A stretch of 64,000 nt of DNA from Prosthecobacter sp. (GTDB taxonomy: Bacteria; Verrucomicrobiota; Verrucomicrobiia; Verrucomicrobiales; Verrucomicrobiaceae). The notes beneath the pieces were generated by a model. That model was given only the letters and a program-made list of their open reading frames with translations. It ran no database searches and had not been told where the DNA came from. A program made the position numbers and the translations under genes. Positions 1-7,573 of this stretch are shown piece after piece. The stretch lies in NCBI GenBank assembly GCA_021733925.1, contig JAIPJY010000007.1, forward strand, positions 113,281-177,280, written 5' to 3'. How positions within the stretch are numbered: position 1 is the first letter of the stretch; each line of letters opens with the position of its first letter.

Positions 1-280
1 TGCCGCCCATGTCCGCCGCCATTTGATTCCCCGCCTCAGCGTCGATGCGCTGCAGCCCGCGTACCATTCGGCCATCCACGGAAACATTCACAGGCACTTC
101 ACCAAACGGCACAACCATCACGCCTTCAATCTCGACGTCATAGGTCTGCTCGTTGGCAGCCAGGAAGTCAGCATCATCCACCGCATCATTGGCGGCGATG
201 CAGATGCCATGCCGTGGTGAACGGCGCAGAGGCTTCCCGAGAGCAGCCAGGAGAGTTTGAATAGAGGCGTTGAGTTTCAT
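1..280 (-). CDS. Partial phage head protease-like protein (Mu gpI-like?)
   Basis: Only the first 93 codons are inside the window; the gene continues past the left edge. The start codon at 280 opens with MKLNASIQTLLAALGK. Further on, a segment reads GLQRIDAEAGNQMAAD. In Mu-like phages, including those of this phylum, head maturation proteases carry a comparable 'QR-D-A-MA' segment before the catalytic domain, and such a gene follows the portal. It lies just downstream of the portal gene on the same strand. The catalytic part is not visible, so the protease call is an inference from the short N-terminus and position. Confidence 0.4.
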   Translation of the reverse strand, partial: MKLNASIQTLLAALGKPLRRSPRHGICIAANDAVDDADFLAANEQTYDVEIEGVMVVPFGEVPVNVSVDGRMVRGLQRIDAEAGNQMAADMGG

Positions 281-305
281 GCGTGGATTCGGGTTGTGTT
301 GAGGT

Positions 306-1838
306 TCAGGATTCGCCAGCCAGGGCGCGCAGAAATTCAGTCGCGACGATGACCTCCAGGGCCTGCGTGCTCGCGTCCTGGTCGATCACCCTGGCTTCGA
401 GATCTTCCGCGTTGGCAGCCAGCGCATGCAGCGCATTGCGTGTGGCATCGGCTCCCTGGGCGGCATTGAGCGGCAGCAGCGCTTCAATCAAAGGCCTGGC
501 ATCGCGCAGGGTCGCGGAGGCAAAGGTATCACGCTCGCTGTTCTCCAGACGCTGCAGTGTGGCAGCTGCTTCATTCGCAGCCGTCGCCAGAGGGCTGGCA
601 GGCACTGCAGGCGGTGTGGCTGGTTTGGCAGGTGGCGTGACCACCTGGCTTTCGTCATGCGTGCGGTTGAACCGCTCCGCCACATCTTCCACGCTGAGCT
701 TGACGCCCAGGCTGGTCACGTGATCATCGACCTCCATCTCCATCTTCACATCCTGATTCTGCGGCGGGATGAGTTTGAAGAAGGCCAGCGGCTTGACGCC
801 TACGCCGAATTGATCCGCGATGATCCGCTTGTCGAGCTGCCGGTTGAACGTGCCACTCACAAAACGGCATCCCGCCGCTGTCATGAGATCCCCGTCATCA
901 CCCTGCAAGCTGGCACCCGCGCCGTTTTCACGGCTCATGGTTTTGAGATCACTGCCCAGGGCAATGGTCACCATCGCCCGTTTCATGGACTCAATGATCC
1001 AGCCGAACACCTGCTCCCCATTGGAGGCCTTGTTGTCCAGGATGTTGAACTTGTCCCCCAGCGTGGTGGCGATGGTCAGATCATTCGCGAAGGATTTGAG
1101 CGCATCCACAAACCTGTCCCATTCCTTGCTGCCGGGCTGCGCCTGCGTTTCTCCATGCACGGCGGGAATGCCAAAGCGCTGGCAGAAGTTGAGCGCATCC
1201 TGCAGTGGCAGGCGCTTGAAGATGTAGCAGATGCTCAGCGCCTTCATGAGGCAGCGATCGCTGGCAGCGATGAGCCAGTTCTCCGGGTCGGTGATTGCCT
1301 GCCCGGGCGTCGTGCCTTCCACACCGGCCCACTGCAGCTTGCCCGTCGTATTGTCAAAGAGCGCAAGATTGCAGTAGCGGATGATGGCCGTCATGCCTTC
1401 TGCCGATGGCTGCCAGATGATGCGCTGCGCACTGTAGCGGTAGAACCTCGCCTGGATCGTACGGCGGATCACCATTTCAATGTCGCTCTCGAAATTCCGG
1501 TCCAGCGCATCTTCATAGCCGAGGTTGGAATAGAAGTGCTTCAGCGCGGCCTGATGGCGCTCCGCTTCAGCCTGCAGTTCGTCTGGCACCTCTTCACCGA
1601 TCAGCACGTCCCAGGGCTGGGATGACACCTGGTCGATGTATTTGGGCACGCAGACCGAAAGCGTCTCATCCCGCTCAATCATCTCATCCCAGGCCAGCGC
1701 CGTGGTCTTGAGCATCCCCCGGTCAAAGCCGTCCAGCAGTGAGGCCAGGCCGCGTGCCGTGACTCCGGGCAGGACATTGACCCGCTGCTGCTTCCAGCGG
1801 AGGGCGAGGTTTTCAGTGATGGTGGAGTCGGGGGTCAA
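306..1838 (-). CDS. Phage portal protein, Mu gp29-like (DUF935)
   Basis: A 510-residue protein that matches Mu gp29-type portal proteins in length and layout. It would form the dodecameric ring through which DNA enters the capsid. Recognisable stretches include the N-terminal DEMIERDETLSVC region, a central GWIIESMKRAMVTIALGSDL segment and a Pro/Ala-rich linker at about residues 400-420 before a helical C-terminus. The only in-frame start is TTG at 1838, because a TGA stop lies three codons upstream; the nearby ATG at 1848 is in another frame. The gene has its own 268-bp upstream gap containing one copy of the 27-bp late element, so it probably starts a separate transcription unit. Confidence 0.85.
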   Translation of the reverse strand: MTPDSTITENLALRWKQQRVNVLPGVTARGLASLLDGFDRGMLKTTALAWDEMIERDETLSVCVPKYIDQVSSQPWDVLIGEEVPDELQAEAERHQAALKHFYSNLGYEDALDRNFESDIEMVIRRTIQARFYRYSAQRIIWQPSAEGMTAIIRYCNLALFDNTTGKLQWAGVEGTTPGQAITDPENWLIAASDRCLMKALSICYIFKRLPLQDALNFCQRFGIPAVHGETQAQPGSKEWDRFVDALKSFANDLTIATTLGDKFNILDNKASNGEQVFGWIIESMKRAMVTIALGSDLKTMSRENGAGASLQGDDGDLMTAAGCRFVSGTFNRQLDKRIIADQFGVGVKPLAFFKLIPPQNQDVKMEMEVDDHVTSLGVKLSVEDVAERFNRTHDESQVVTPPAKPATPPAVPASPLATAANEAAATLQRLENSERDTFASATLRDARPLIEALLPLNAAQGADATRNALHALAANAEDLEARVIDQDASTQALEVIVATEFLRALAGES

Positions 1839-1871
1839 GCGGACTCATCTTCTCACCGCCCCCCATCTCCG

Positions 1872-1898
1872 CACCTGACCAGGACGACCAGATGTCAG
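1872..1898 (-). promoter_or_regulatory. 27-bp late-operon element, copy 1
   Basis: An exact copy of a 27-bp sequence also found at 7448-7474. It contains two GACCAG hexamers separated by GAC (9-bp periodicity) inside CTGAC/GTCAG inverted pentamers. It lies 34 bp upstream of the portal start codon and is orientated as in the other copy. Position ahead of two late transcription units suggests an activator site or promoter component. The role is inferred. Confidence 0.55.
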
Positions 1899-2079
1899 TC
1901 TCAAATCTCCCGTTGGCACCCCTTTTCGGCTCCCGGGGGACGCACTGCCCCAAACTCTGCCACCTGCCACCCCGGCCCAAACCCGCCTTCAGGATCGCCG
2001 CCAGAACGCCCCTGCAACCCGCCTGCAAGGTTTTTGAGGCGTTTGAGCCCCCCGGATGGTGTCAGAGTAGCGGAATCGG

Positions 2080-2098
2080 GGTTTTGGAGCGCAAAACC
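2080..2098 (-). terminator. Hairpin downstream of terminase gene
   Basis: A perfect 7-bp stem (GGTTTTG pairing with CAAAACC) with a 5-nt loop, 9 bp beyond the terminase stop codon. There is no clear U-run after it on the minus strand, so it may be a weak terminator or an RNA-processing hairpin. It separates the terminase unit from the portal unit. Confidence 0.4.
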
Positions 2099-2106
2099 GG
2101 CCCTGC

Positions 2107-3687
2107 TCAAATTCCGATCAAACCCCGCAGAAAATCAAGCCCCCGGTCCAGCGCGCCGCCGCCCCCGCCCGCTTCACGCGGGCTGGACTCATAGGCAAAG
2201 GGAGACCCCGCCTGCATTGCCGCTTCACTGCTCAATGCCGCTGCCCAGGCGATGTCGCAATGGCTGTGCTCATTGAGCGGGTTGGCGCTCTCACCAAAGG
2301 TCCAGCGCTTGCCCTGGAAGTTTTTGCGCAGGGCGAAGAAATCGGCGCTGATGTCCTTGTCCTCATGACTCCACTGCTTCTCTGTCATGCTGAGCTGGTT
2401 CATCAGCGTGAACCCCATGTCATGCTTCTTGCTGGCAAAGTTCACGGGAGTGAACCGGCCCGGAAATGCCTTGGCAAGCTCCCAGCAGATCTGCCGCCCA
2501 AGTCCGGTCTCATCACCTGCACCCTTCACGCCTGGCACATTGTTCATGAACCATGCAGAGGCCACTTTGTGAAAGTGCCAGTCATCCGTGCGGAAGCTGA
2601 ACAGCCCGCGATTCTTCAACACGCCTGCAGCCGCTTTGGTATCGACGTAGATGCATGCAAGGTCTCCTTGGCCGGAAGCAGCCACGTCATAGCCCAGCGT
2701 GTGGTGTGTGCGGTCCTGTGTCAGCCGCGCAAACGTGGCTGCAAGCCAGCCTTCGATCTTCGCCGCACGACCGCTCTCCGTTCCAGTCAGGAACTCACCA
2801 AACATTTCTTTAACCTGGTTATCCTCCAGATGCGCACGGTCACGCCAGTGATCGGCCTGCTCGCAAAGTTGGATGCTTGACCAGGGCACGATGGCGTTGG
2901 TGCCACCCCGTGGATTGCACATGTAGGCCTGCTGGTAGATTTCCTCCAGTCGTGCACGACGGCGGCAGTCCTCCAGAAACTCCTGCTTGGTGTACCGCTT
3001 GCCTGTGAGCTTGAAGATGAGATCCAGATAGCCCATGTCGATCGCATCGGCCATCGTCACACGGTAGTAGCTCCAGCCGCCCTGGCCTGCCTGCGCTTCA
3101 CGCGCAAAGGAATTGAACAGCGTGTCCGTGCCCTTGTGCGCAGACCACACGCCGATGTCATAGCCCATCGTGATTCGCCCCTGGGCGGTTTCCCACAGCA
3201 TCTCGTCATTCTGATGCGCGGCAAATTCATCCAGGCCCACATCGCCACCATAGACCAGCATGGCATTGGGGTTGCTGCTGAAGGCGATGATGCGTGACGC
3301 ATTGTCGAATTTGATGTAGGCGAACTTCACTTCATCGGTGAAGCCGGTGTCTTTGCCTTCTTTGTCCAGGCGCGGCACCTTCATGTAGTCCTCACCTTTG
3401 CTGAGGATCGACTTGGTCAGCTTGTAGATGTCCGCGAAGTTCAGACAGGTCTGGCAGTACTCAGCGGCTGAGGCCTGGTCTTTCGTGGCAAAGAGGTAGT
3501 CGCGCTTGGCATTCCACAGCCGCTTGCGCACGTTCTTGAAGGCATCGCCGTAGGTCCAGCCGATACGCACGCTCTTCTCAGCAAGACGCATGCGCGAGTC
3601 ATCCAGAATCCATGTCTTGATGTAGGGCAGGAAGCGGTCTTCCGCCGCCATGGAATCAATGCTGATCGCTGGAAGGATGGCAGGCAT
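2107..3687 (-). CDS. Phage terminase large subunit, Mu gp28-like
   Basis: Motor and nuclease that packages phage DNA. The N-terminus holds a deviant Walker A region, EKSVRIGWTYGDAF, as in Mu gp28 proteins that keep 'EKS-RIG-W' rather than GxxGxGK. A Walker B-like GGDVGLDEFAAH follows at about residues 130-145. The C-terminal half contains LGYDVAASGQGDLACIYVD, which fits the first acidic strand of the RNase H-like nuclease. The start chosen is ATG 3687, not the in-frame ATG at 3729, because it overlaps the stop of the preceding small gene as TGATG; this gives 526 residues, normal for the family. Confidence 0.9.
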   Translation of the reverse strand: MPAILPAISIDSMAAEDRFLPYIKTWILDDSRMRLAEKSVRIGWTYGDAFKNVRKRLWNAKRDYLFATKDQASAAEYCQTCLNFADIYKLTKSILSKGEDYMKVPRLDKEGKDTGFTDEVKFAYIKFDNASRIIAFSSNPNAMLVYGGDVGLDEFAAHQNDEMLWETAQGRITMGYDIGVWSAHKGTDTLFNSFAREAQAGQGGWSYYRVTMADAIDMGYLDLIFKLTGKRYTKQEFLEDCRRRARLEEIYQQAYMCNPRGGTNAIVPWSSIQLCEQADHWRDRAHLEDNQVKEMFGEFLTGTESGRAAKIEGWLAATFARLTQDRTHHTLGYDVAASGQGDLACIYVDTKAAAGVLKNRGLFSFRTDDWHFHKVASAWFMNNVPGVKGAGDETGLGRQICWELAKAFPGRFTPVNFASKKHDMGFTLMNQLSMTEKQWSHEDKDISADFFALRKNFQGKRWTFGESANPLNEHSHCDIAWAAALSSEAAMQAGSPFAYESSPREAGGGGGALDRGLDFLRGLIGI

Positions 3688-3863
3688 CAGGAAAAGTCGA
3701 AGGTGATGCCCACGCCCCAGATCAGCCACTCCACCTGCAGCATGAAAGCGTTGGCTGGTTTGTCATTCTCTTCAAAGATAGCACGCGTGATGACCACGGC
3801 AGGCGTCAGCACCAGGCTGTTGTCATCAGGCGGGCTCCAGTGAAATTGAATGCGGTCGAACAT
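3687..3863 (-). CDS. Small hypothetical phage protein (58 aa)
   Basis: An open frame of 58 codons starting MFDRIQFHWSPPDDN. It fills the gap between the gp27-like and terminase genes and overlaps the terminase start by one base (TGATG), typical of translational coupling. It is rich in aromatic residues and has a hydrophobic patch near the C-terminus (VEWLIWGVGITFDFS), too short to call a membrane segment. No family is recognised. Being sandwiched between two packaging genes suggests a packaging or assembly role, but that is inference. Confidence 0.6.
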   Translation of the reverse strand: MFDRIQFHWSPPDDNSLVLTPAVVITRAIFEENDKPANAFMLQVEWLIWGVGITFDFS

Positions 3864-3869
3864 GGTGCG

Positions 3870-4460
3870 TTAAGATTTCTTGATGCCCATGGCACGGTCC
3901 ACTTCATCCAGGATGCGCTGCCGCATGGCAGGATCATCAGCCTTCTCAGGATCTCGCAGCTCGTCGAGCTTGGTGGCGGCAGCTTCGGCCTGAGCTTCCA
4001 GCGCCTCAATCTTCCGCTTCTGCAGGTCGATGAGTTCTTGCGCCTGGCTGAGCTTCCTCTCCGCCTGCTCCAGCTTGACGGCATCCTGCTTGAGCTTGGC
4101 CATCTGCAGTTCCTGATCGCGCATGCGCAGCACGTCCTTGGTGCTGGTCTCAGGACTGGCGGCATCCTGGAAGATGCGCATCGCCACCAGCTTGCGCGTG
4201 GTCTCATCCAGCTCCGCGCCATGGCTGGTCAGGAATTCCTTTTCTTCACGCTTGGCGCGCTCCAGCGCCCAGTGGCCGCGATGGCTGCCCTTGAACCGGC
4301 TCAGTGCGCCCAGGGATGAACTGATGCCCCACTTCTCAAGCTGCTCCAGAAGCTCGTCATAGTGCATGCGCTGATCAAACATCAGCGCGCAGAATTCATC
4401 GTACACCTCCGCCTTGTTCAGACGTTCGGCCAATGATTCATTGATGACGGCGGCGCTCAT
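3870..4460 (-). CDS. Terminase small subunit-like, Mu gp27 (DUF3486)
   Basis: A 196-residue protein with an N-terminal helix-turn-helix region (VYDEFCALMFDQRMHYDELLEQLEKWGISSSLGALSRF) followed by a long charged coiled coil from about residue 110 to 180. DUF3486 proteins such as Mu gp27 share this layout and sit directly upstream of gp28; they are thought to recognise the packaging substrate. Its ATG overlaps the stop codon of the upstream gene by 4 nt (ATGA). The 58-residue gene follows after 6 bp. Confidence 0.8.
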   Translation of the reverse strand: MSAAVINESLAERLNKAEVYDEFCALMFDQRMHYDELLEQLEKWGISSSLGALSRFKGSHRGHWALERAKREEKEFLTSHGAELDETTRKLVAMRIFQDAASPETSTKDVLRMRDQELQMAKLKQDAVKLEQAERKLSQAQELIDLQKRKIEALEAQAEAAATKLDELRDPEKADDPAMRQRILDEVDRAMGIKKS

Positions 4461-4663
4461 GGTTTGATTTCAGTGATCGTGACCTTGACCGGCACTACAC
4501 GGCATTTGAATTGTGGGCGGAGTTCGCGCTTGTAAGCGGCGGCTGCTTTCTTCGTGTAGAACAATGCGCAGCCACAAGGCGAGGCGTGAGCATGGAACTC
4601 GCTGCCGTCGTCTTTCTGAATCGCAACGGCATATCTGAGTTCATTGTGGATACGTGCAAGCAT
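4457..4663 (-). CDS. Hypothetical phage protein (68 aa)
   Basis: A 68-residue basic protein (MLARIHNELRYAVAIQKDDG...) with a single HAHASPCGCALF segment. Its stop overlaps the gp27-like start as ATGA, so it is part of the packaging operon. No family is recognised. The Cys/His-rich stretch is too short to argue for metal binding. Confidence 0.6.
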   Translation of the reverse strand: MLARIHNELRYAVAIQKDDGSEFHAHASPCGCALFYTKKAAAAYKRELRPQFKCRVVPVKVTITEIKP

Positions 4664-4669
4664 TTGAGA

Positions 4670-4921
4670 TCAGAGGTTTTGCTGCGTTGCAAAGGCCGCG
4701 CCGCGTTCACCCAGCACATAGAAGGGATCGGCATCGTCCATCTCATTCGGCATTTCGAGGATGAAGCTCCTTTGCAGCAGCGTTGCGATCGCATCGTCCA
4801 CCAGCGCCTTCATGGGCCGGGGCCGTACGCGGGCGTCGATCTGGGCGCGCACCACACTCAGCAGGAGCGGGTGGCCTTCAGCTTCTCGCAGGATGCGGAT
4901 GATTTCAGTCGTGAGTTTCAT
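4670..4921 (-). CDS. Hypothetical winged-helix-like phage protein (83 aa)
   Basis: An 83-residue protein (MKLTTEIIRILREAEGHPLLLS...) predicted by eye to be mostly helical, ending in a segment that resembles the wing of a small winged-helix domain (LLQRSFILEMPNEMDDADPFYVLGERG). Six bases separate it from the next gene in the leftward operon. It may be a small DNA-binding or assembly protein; neither is demonstrated. Confidence 0.6.
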   Translation of the reverse strand: MKLTTEIIRILREAEGHPLLLSVVRAQIDARVRPRPMKALVDDAIATLLQRSFILEMPNEMDDADPFYVLGERGAAFATQQNL

Positions 4922-4947
4922 GGGGTGATGAGGGGAAAAATACGAAG

Positions 4948-5433
4948 TTACTTCTTGGACGTTGAAAGCCGGATGGCATCGTCAATGCGCTGGTGGATCC
5001 GCTGCGACTCTTCCTGCCGAAGCTTTTCATGATTCGTGAGCCGGTGATTGATCTGCTCCAGCAAAGCCGCATGCGCCGAGCTGGCCGCAGCCACGGGATT
5101 GAGCCGGATGTGCAGATCCTTCACTTCAACCAAAAGCCTGCGCTCACTTTGCCCGATCGCTTCGATAATTTTCCCCTGGCGTTCATCTCCGGCTTGGATG
5201 ATGCGCCTCACTTCAAGGTTCACCTTCTCCACCTCTTCCTTGTGGGCGTAGCGGGGTGCCTTCTTCACTTCGAGCGGCTGCTCAATATTCAGCGGTTCAT
5301 CTTTGGAACCATTGGCCTGCTTGCCTTTGCGGTGTGCGATGTAGAGACCCGCAATGAATGCCACCATCATGATGAAGTACTTCACGAACTCAGCAGGCAC
5401 AGAGGAGATGTCAGCGGCGGCAGTCAAAATCAT
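4948..5433 (-). CDS. Membrane-anchored coiled-coil phage protein (spanin- or holin-like)
   Basis: A 161-residue protein with one N-terminal membrane segment (about residues 15-33, EFVKYFIMMVAFIAGLYIA), then a basic stop-transfer stretch and a long coiled coil reaching the C-terminus. This topology suits an inner-membrane spanin or a phage membrane protein of the lysis region. It overlaps the upstream metalloprotease gene by 4 nt. In Mu-like phages the lysis genes lie upstream of the terminase genes, as here. Family membership is not established. Confidence 0.55.
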   Translation of the reverse strand: MILTAAADISSVPAEFVKYFIMMVAFIAGLYIAHRKGKQANGSKDEPLNIEQPLEVKKAPRYAHKEEVEKVNLEVRRIIQAGDERQGKIIEAIGQSERRLLVEVKDLHIRLNPVAAASSAHAALLEQINHRLTNHEKLRQEESQRIHQRIDDAIRLSTSKK

Positions 5434-5921
5434 GGCAGTCGTGGTGGGGCAAAGGTGTGGGAACGTGGAGTCAGGAACTGGCGATAGTGTGCCGCTTCAT
5501 CCTCGCTGATGACCGTGGTGCCCAGATCAGGAGCCATCACATCGCTTTCACGGTCGGAATGCGGCAGGCCCAGCGCGTGGCCCAGCTCATGCAGCAGCGC
5601 GGCGTGCGCATCCACATCACCGATGCCCATCGTCCTCTGCCACCAGCTGATGCGCCACTTCACATCATCCGCCAGAGTGATCACATGCCGGGTGCCGGTT
5701 TGTGCTTCATGCTTCTCATGCTGCGCCACACGGTCTGGCTGTTTTGAGCGGTCCACCTTGCCCCACTGGATGATCACATTCGCCAGCCTCAGCGGCATGG
5801 GTGCCAGCAGCGCCAGCGGCGGGCTCTGCACCGTCCTGCCCAGCGCCTTCATCCACTGCATGCCCGCCTTGTCAGCGAGCGCCCGCAGTTCCTTGGGGGC
5901 GTTGTAGTATAGAGCGATCAT
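5430..5921 (-). CDS. Matrixin-like zinc metalloprotease in the lysis region
   Basis: A 163-residue protein with the metzincin signature HELGHALGLPH: His111, Glu112, His115 and His121 match HExxHxxGxxH. A Met-turn candidate follows in SDVMAPDLG (Met129). It has no obvious signal peptide. M10 matrixins are zinc endopeptidases that cleave proteins, not peptidoglycan. A phage copy between an endolysin-like gene and a membrane coiled-coil gene is unusual. It could process virion or envelope proteins, or help breach the host envelope during lysis. The family call is strong; the role is inference. Confidence 0.75.
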   Translation of the reverse strand: MIALYYNAPKELRALADKAGMQWMKALGRTVQSPPLALLAPMPLRLANVIIQWGKVDRSKQPDRVAQHEKHEAQTGTRHVITLADDVKWRISWWQRTMGIGDVDAHAALLHELGHALGLPHSDRESDVMAPDLGTTVISEDEAAHYRQFLTPRSHTFAPPRLP

Positions 5922-5936
5922 GATTGCTGAGGATGT

Positions 5937-6413
5937 TCAGATAGCCGGTGCACGCCGCACACCGACGAGGTTCTTCAGATCAAGCGCGGCGATGCATACC
6001 TTGTCGGACTGATTGCCACCGAGGCAGTTCACGCGTCCGGCACCGCAGCCGTTGAAGTCGCTGAACAGCGTCACATGGTAGCCGCCATCACGCTTAAAAA
6101 TCAGCGTGTCTCCCTGCTTCCAGTCCTTGGTGTTGGTTTGTCCCACGGCCTTGCCCCAGTTCAGCCAGTGCGCGGCGCGGTAATACGCCGCAGGTGTGCC
6201 AGTCATCGTCTTGTTGCCGATATGCCCACGGAAGCAGCCGCACCAGGCAACCCGCGAATCATCATTGCCCACATCATCACCCAGCCACGATGCAGCCTCC
6301 TTGATCCAGACAGCAATGGTTTTATTGCTCTGCTTCCCGGGCACTTCACAGATGCCGCGATACACAAGCGCGGCGGCATAAAGACGTTGATTGGCAGTGG
6401 AGGTGGTGAGCAT
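5937..6413 (-). CDS. Endolysin-like cell-wall hydrolase (TIGR02594/CHAP-like)
   Basis: A 158-residue protein with the layout of TIGR02594 proteins. A catalytic-type Cys sits in the WCGCF segment (about residues 57-61), a His in GGYHVTLFSDF (about 112), and the closing motif CLGGNQSDKV near residue 130. These papain-like amidase/endopeptidase domains cut peptidoglycan, and many are phage endolysins. The position upstream of the packaging genes and downstream of a membrane/lipoprotein gene supports a lysis role. The usual WCAAF is WCGCF here, with two cysteines. Confidence 0.75.
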   Translation of the reverse strand: MLTTSTANQRLYAAALVYRGICEVPGKQSNKTIAVWIKEAASWLGDDVGNDDSRVAWCGCFRGHIGNKTMTGTPAAYYRAAHWLNWGKAVGQTNTKDWKQGDTLIFKRDGGYHVTLFSDFNGCGAGRVNCLGGNQSDKVCIAALDLKNLVGVRRAPAI

Positions 6414-6516
6414 AAAAAAGTGTCAGTGATTCAGGAGTTGGTGCACGGCGGCGAGGCTCTGCTCGCGTTGCGTTGTCATCTCACGACGTGCACCGGTCTC
6501 GTGTGGTTTAATAAAA

Positions 6517-7287
6517 TCAGTTCCTGACGTTGACCGTGCTCAGCATGAAGGCCACGCGGTAGCCGTAATCAGGAATGCGCTCAGCCAGCTGCATGCAGCC
6601 CGGGCCGTCTTCGTATTGTAGTACCGGCTTTAGCCGGTTCTGGCGCGGCTCCACAGCGGCGGTTGGCTGCACCTTCACCGGCTGCTTCGCACTCGGGATC
6701 TGCGGTTCAAGGAAGGCGCTCTTGATGATGACACCGGCCTCCTGGATGAGCAGCGCATCGCCCTGCTTGATGACGCCTTTACTCACTGCCGTGCTCAAAC
6801 CCAGCTCAGCCAGGCTGAACACTTTCAGGCTCGTGGGATCCGCAGGATTCGTGACGATGGCCAGACCCCGCTGAATCGCCACATTGTCACCCGGAACGAT
6901 CTTGCCTTTAGCCGCTGCTACATTGAGCCCCAGATCCGCGAGAGCCACGGTCACCTGACCTGCAGGTGAAGCCATGAAGGCCGCGATGCCTGCACACGAA
7001 CTCAGCGTCAGCATGCACAGGCACCCGATCAGCAGCGGGAGTTTCGCAGGAACGTTCGTGCCCTTCAAGGTGGCAAGCAGCGCATCCACCACACTGAGCC
7101 CGTTCTTGCGGGCGGTGAAGAAGCGGAAGACAAACGCGATCAGCACAAGGACCAAGGCACCCACACCCGCATAGGCTGGTGGCAGGGCGTTGGTGATGGC
7201 CTGCTGTAAGGCAGGATCAATGTCCTGAGCCAAGACACAGGGCGTGGCGAACAGCAGAGCGAGGGCGGAGATGCAGAGCAGTTTCAT
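6517..7287 (-). CDS. Membrane protein with internal lipoprotein-like signal (holin candidate)
   Basis: The start at 7287 places a signal peptide (MKLLCISALALLFATPCVLA) at the N-terminus; an in-frame upstream extension to 7401 adds unlikely sequence. A membrane segment follows at about residues 41-58. At about residues 85-105 a second signal-like stretch ends in a lipobox-like LSSC-A. The chain looks like a small holin-like protein fused to a lipoprotein. It is the first gene of the leftward late operon, 160 bp after a copy of the 27-bp element. Holin, antiholin or spanin roles are all possible. Confidence 0.55.
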   Translation of the reverse strand: MKLLCISALALLFATPCVLAQDIDPALQQAITNALPPAYAGVGALVLVLIAFVFRFFTARKNGLSVVDALLATLKGTNVPAKLPLLIGCLCMLTLSSCAGIAAFMASPAGQVTVALADLGLNVAAAKGKIVPGDNVAIQRGLAIVTNPADPTSLKVFSLAELGLSTAVSKGVIKQGDALLIQEAGVIIKSAFLEPQIPSAKQPVKVQPTAAVEPRQNRLKPVLQYEDGPGCMQLAERIPDYGYRVAFMLSTVNVRN

Positions 7288-7447
7288 GGGGATGGAGAGG
7301 TGAGGATGAAGGACCGCCGCCCCGCGCTCCGCAGGAGTTGGTGGTACACCGCCCGCCCAGCCAGGGGAGGCAGTGCACCACCGGTTCCCCCCGAGGAACA
7401 AGCACGGCTAAGCGCACCCCCATTCAGCCACACCCCACCCACTCCAG

Positions 7448-7474
7448 CACCTGACCAGGACGACCAGATGTCAG
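7448..7474 (-). promoter_or_regulatory. 27-bp late-operon element, copy 2
   Basis: Identical to 1872-1898. It lies between the terminator at 7521-7551 and the first lysis gene, 160 bp upstream of its start. The paired GACCAG hexamers and the flanking CTGAC/GTCAG inverted pentamers suit a protein-binding site. Its position right after a terminator supports a promoter for the leftward late operon. Confidence 0.55.
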
Positions 7475-7490
7475 CACCTCACAGGCCTGC

Positions 7491-7518
7491 CCTTCGAAGC
7501 TTCAGCGAAGAACGGGGC
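7491..7518. repeat. Palindromic repeat shared with the right flank
   Basis: The first 26 bp match 63810-63835 with three mismatches. The core is a near-palindrome (CTTCGAAGCTTCAGCGAAG). It lies in the intergenic gap of the prophage next to the terminator. The other copy is in a host intergenic region, so this is a genome-level short repeat rather than a phage-specific one. Confidence 0.5.
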
Positions 7519-7520
7519 AC

Positions 7521-7551
7521 AAAAAAGCCGCGCAGTGATGCGCGGCTTTTT
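7521..7551 (-). terminator. Strong rho-independent terminator after the lysogeny operon
   Basis: A GC-rich stem (GCCGCGC with GCGCGGC, loop AGTGAT) flanked by A-runs on one side and T-runs on the other, so it can work in both directions. It lies 22 bp beyond the stop of the secreted-protein gene and would isolate repressor-operon transcription from the late operon. Confidence 0.88.
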
Positions 7552-7573
7552 AGATAAAAACTGAATACCCCAC

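Noticed and set aside
426-1625. 399-codon + strand frame opposite the portal gene
   Set aside because: Antisense shadow of a GC-rich gene with no family-like motif; the minus-strand portal protein explains the region.
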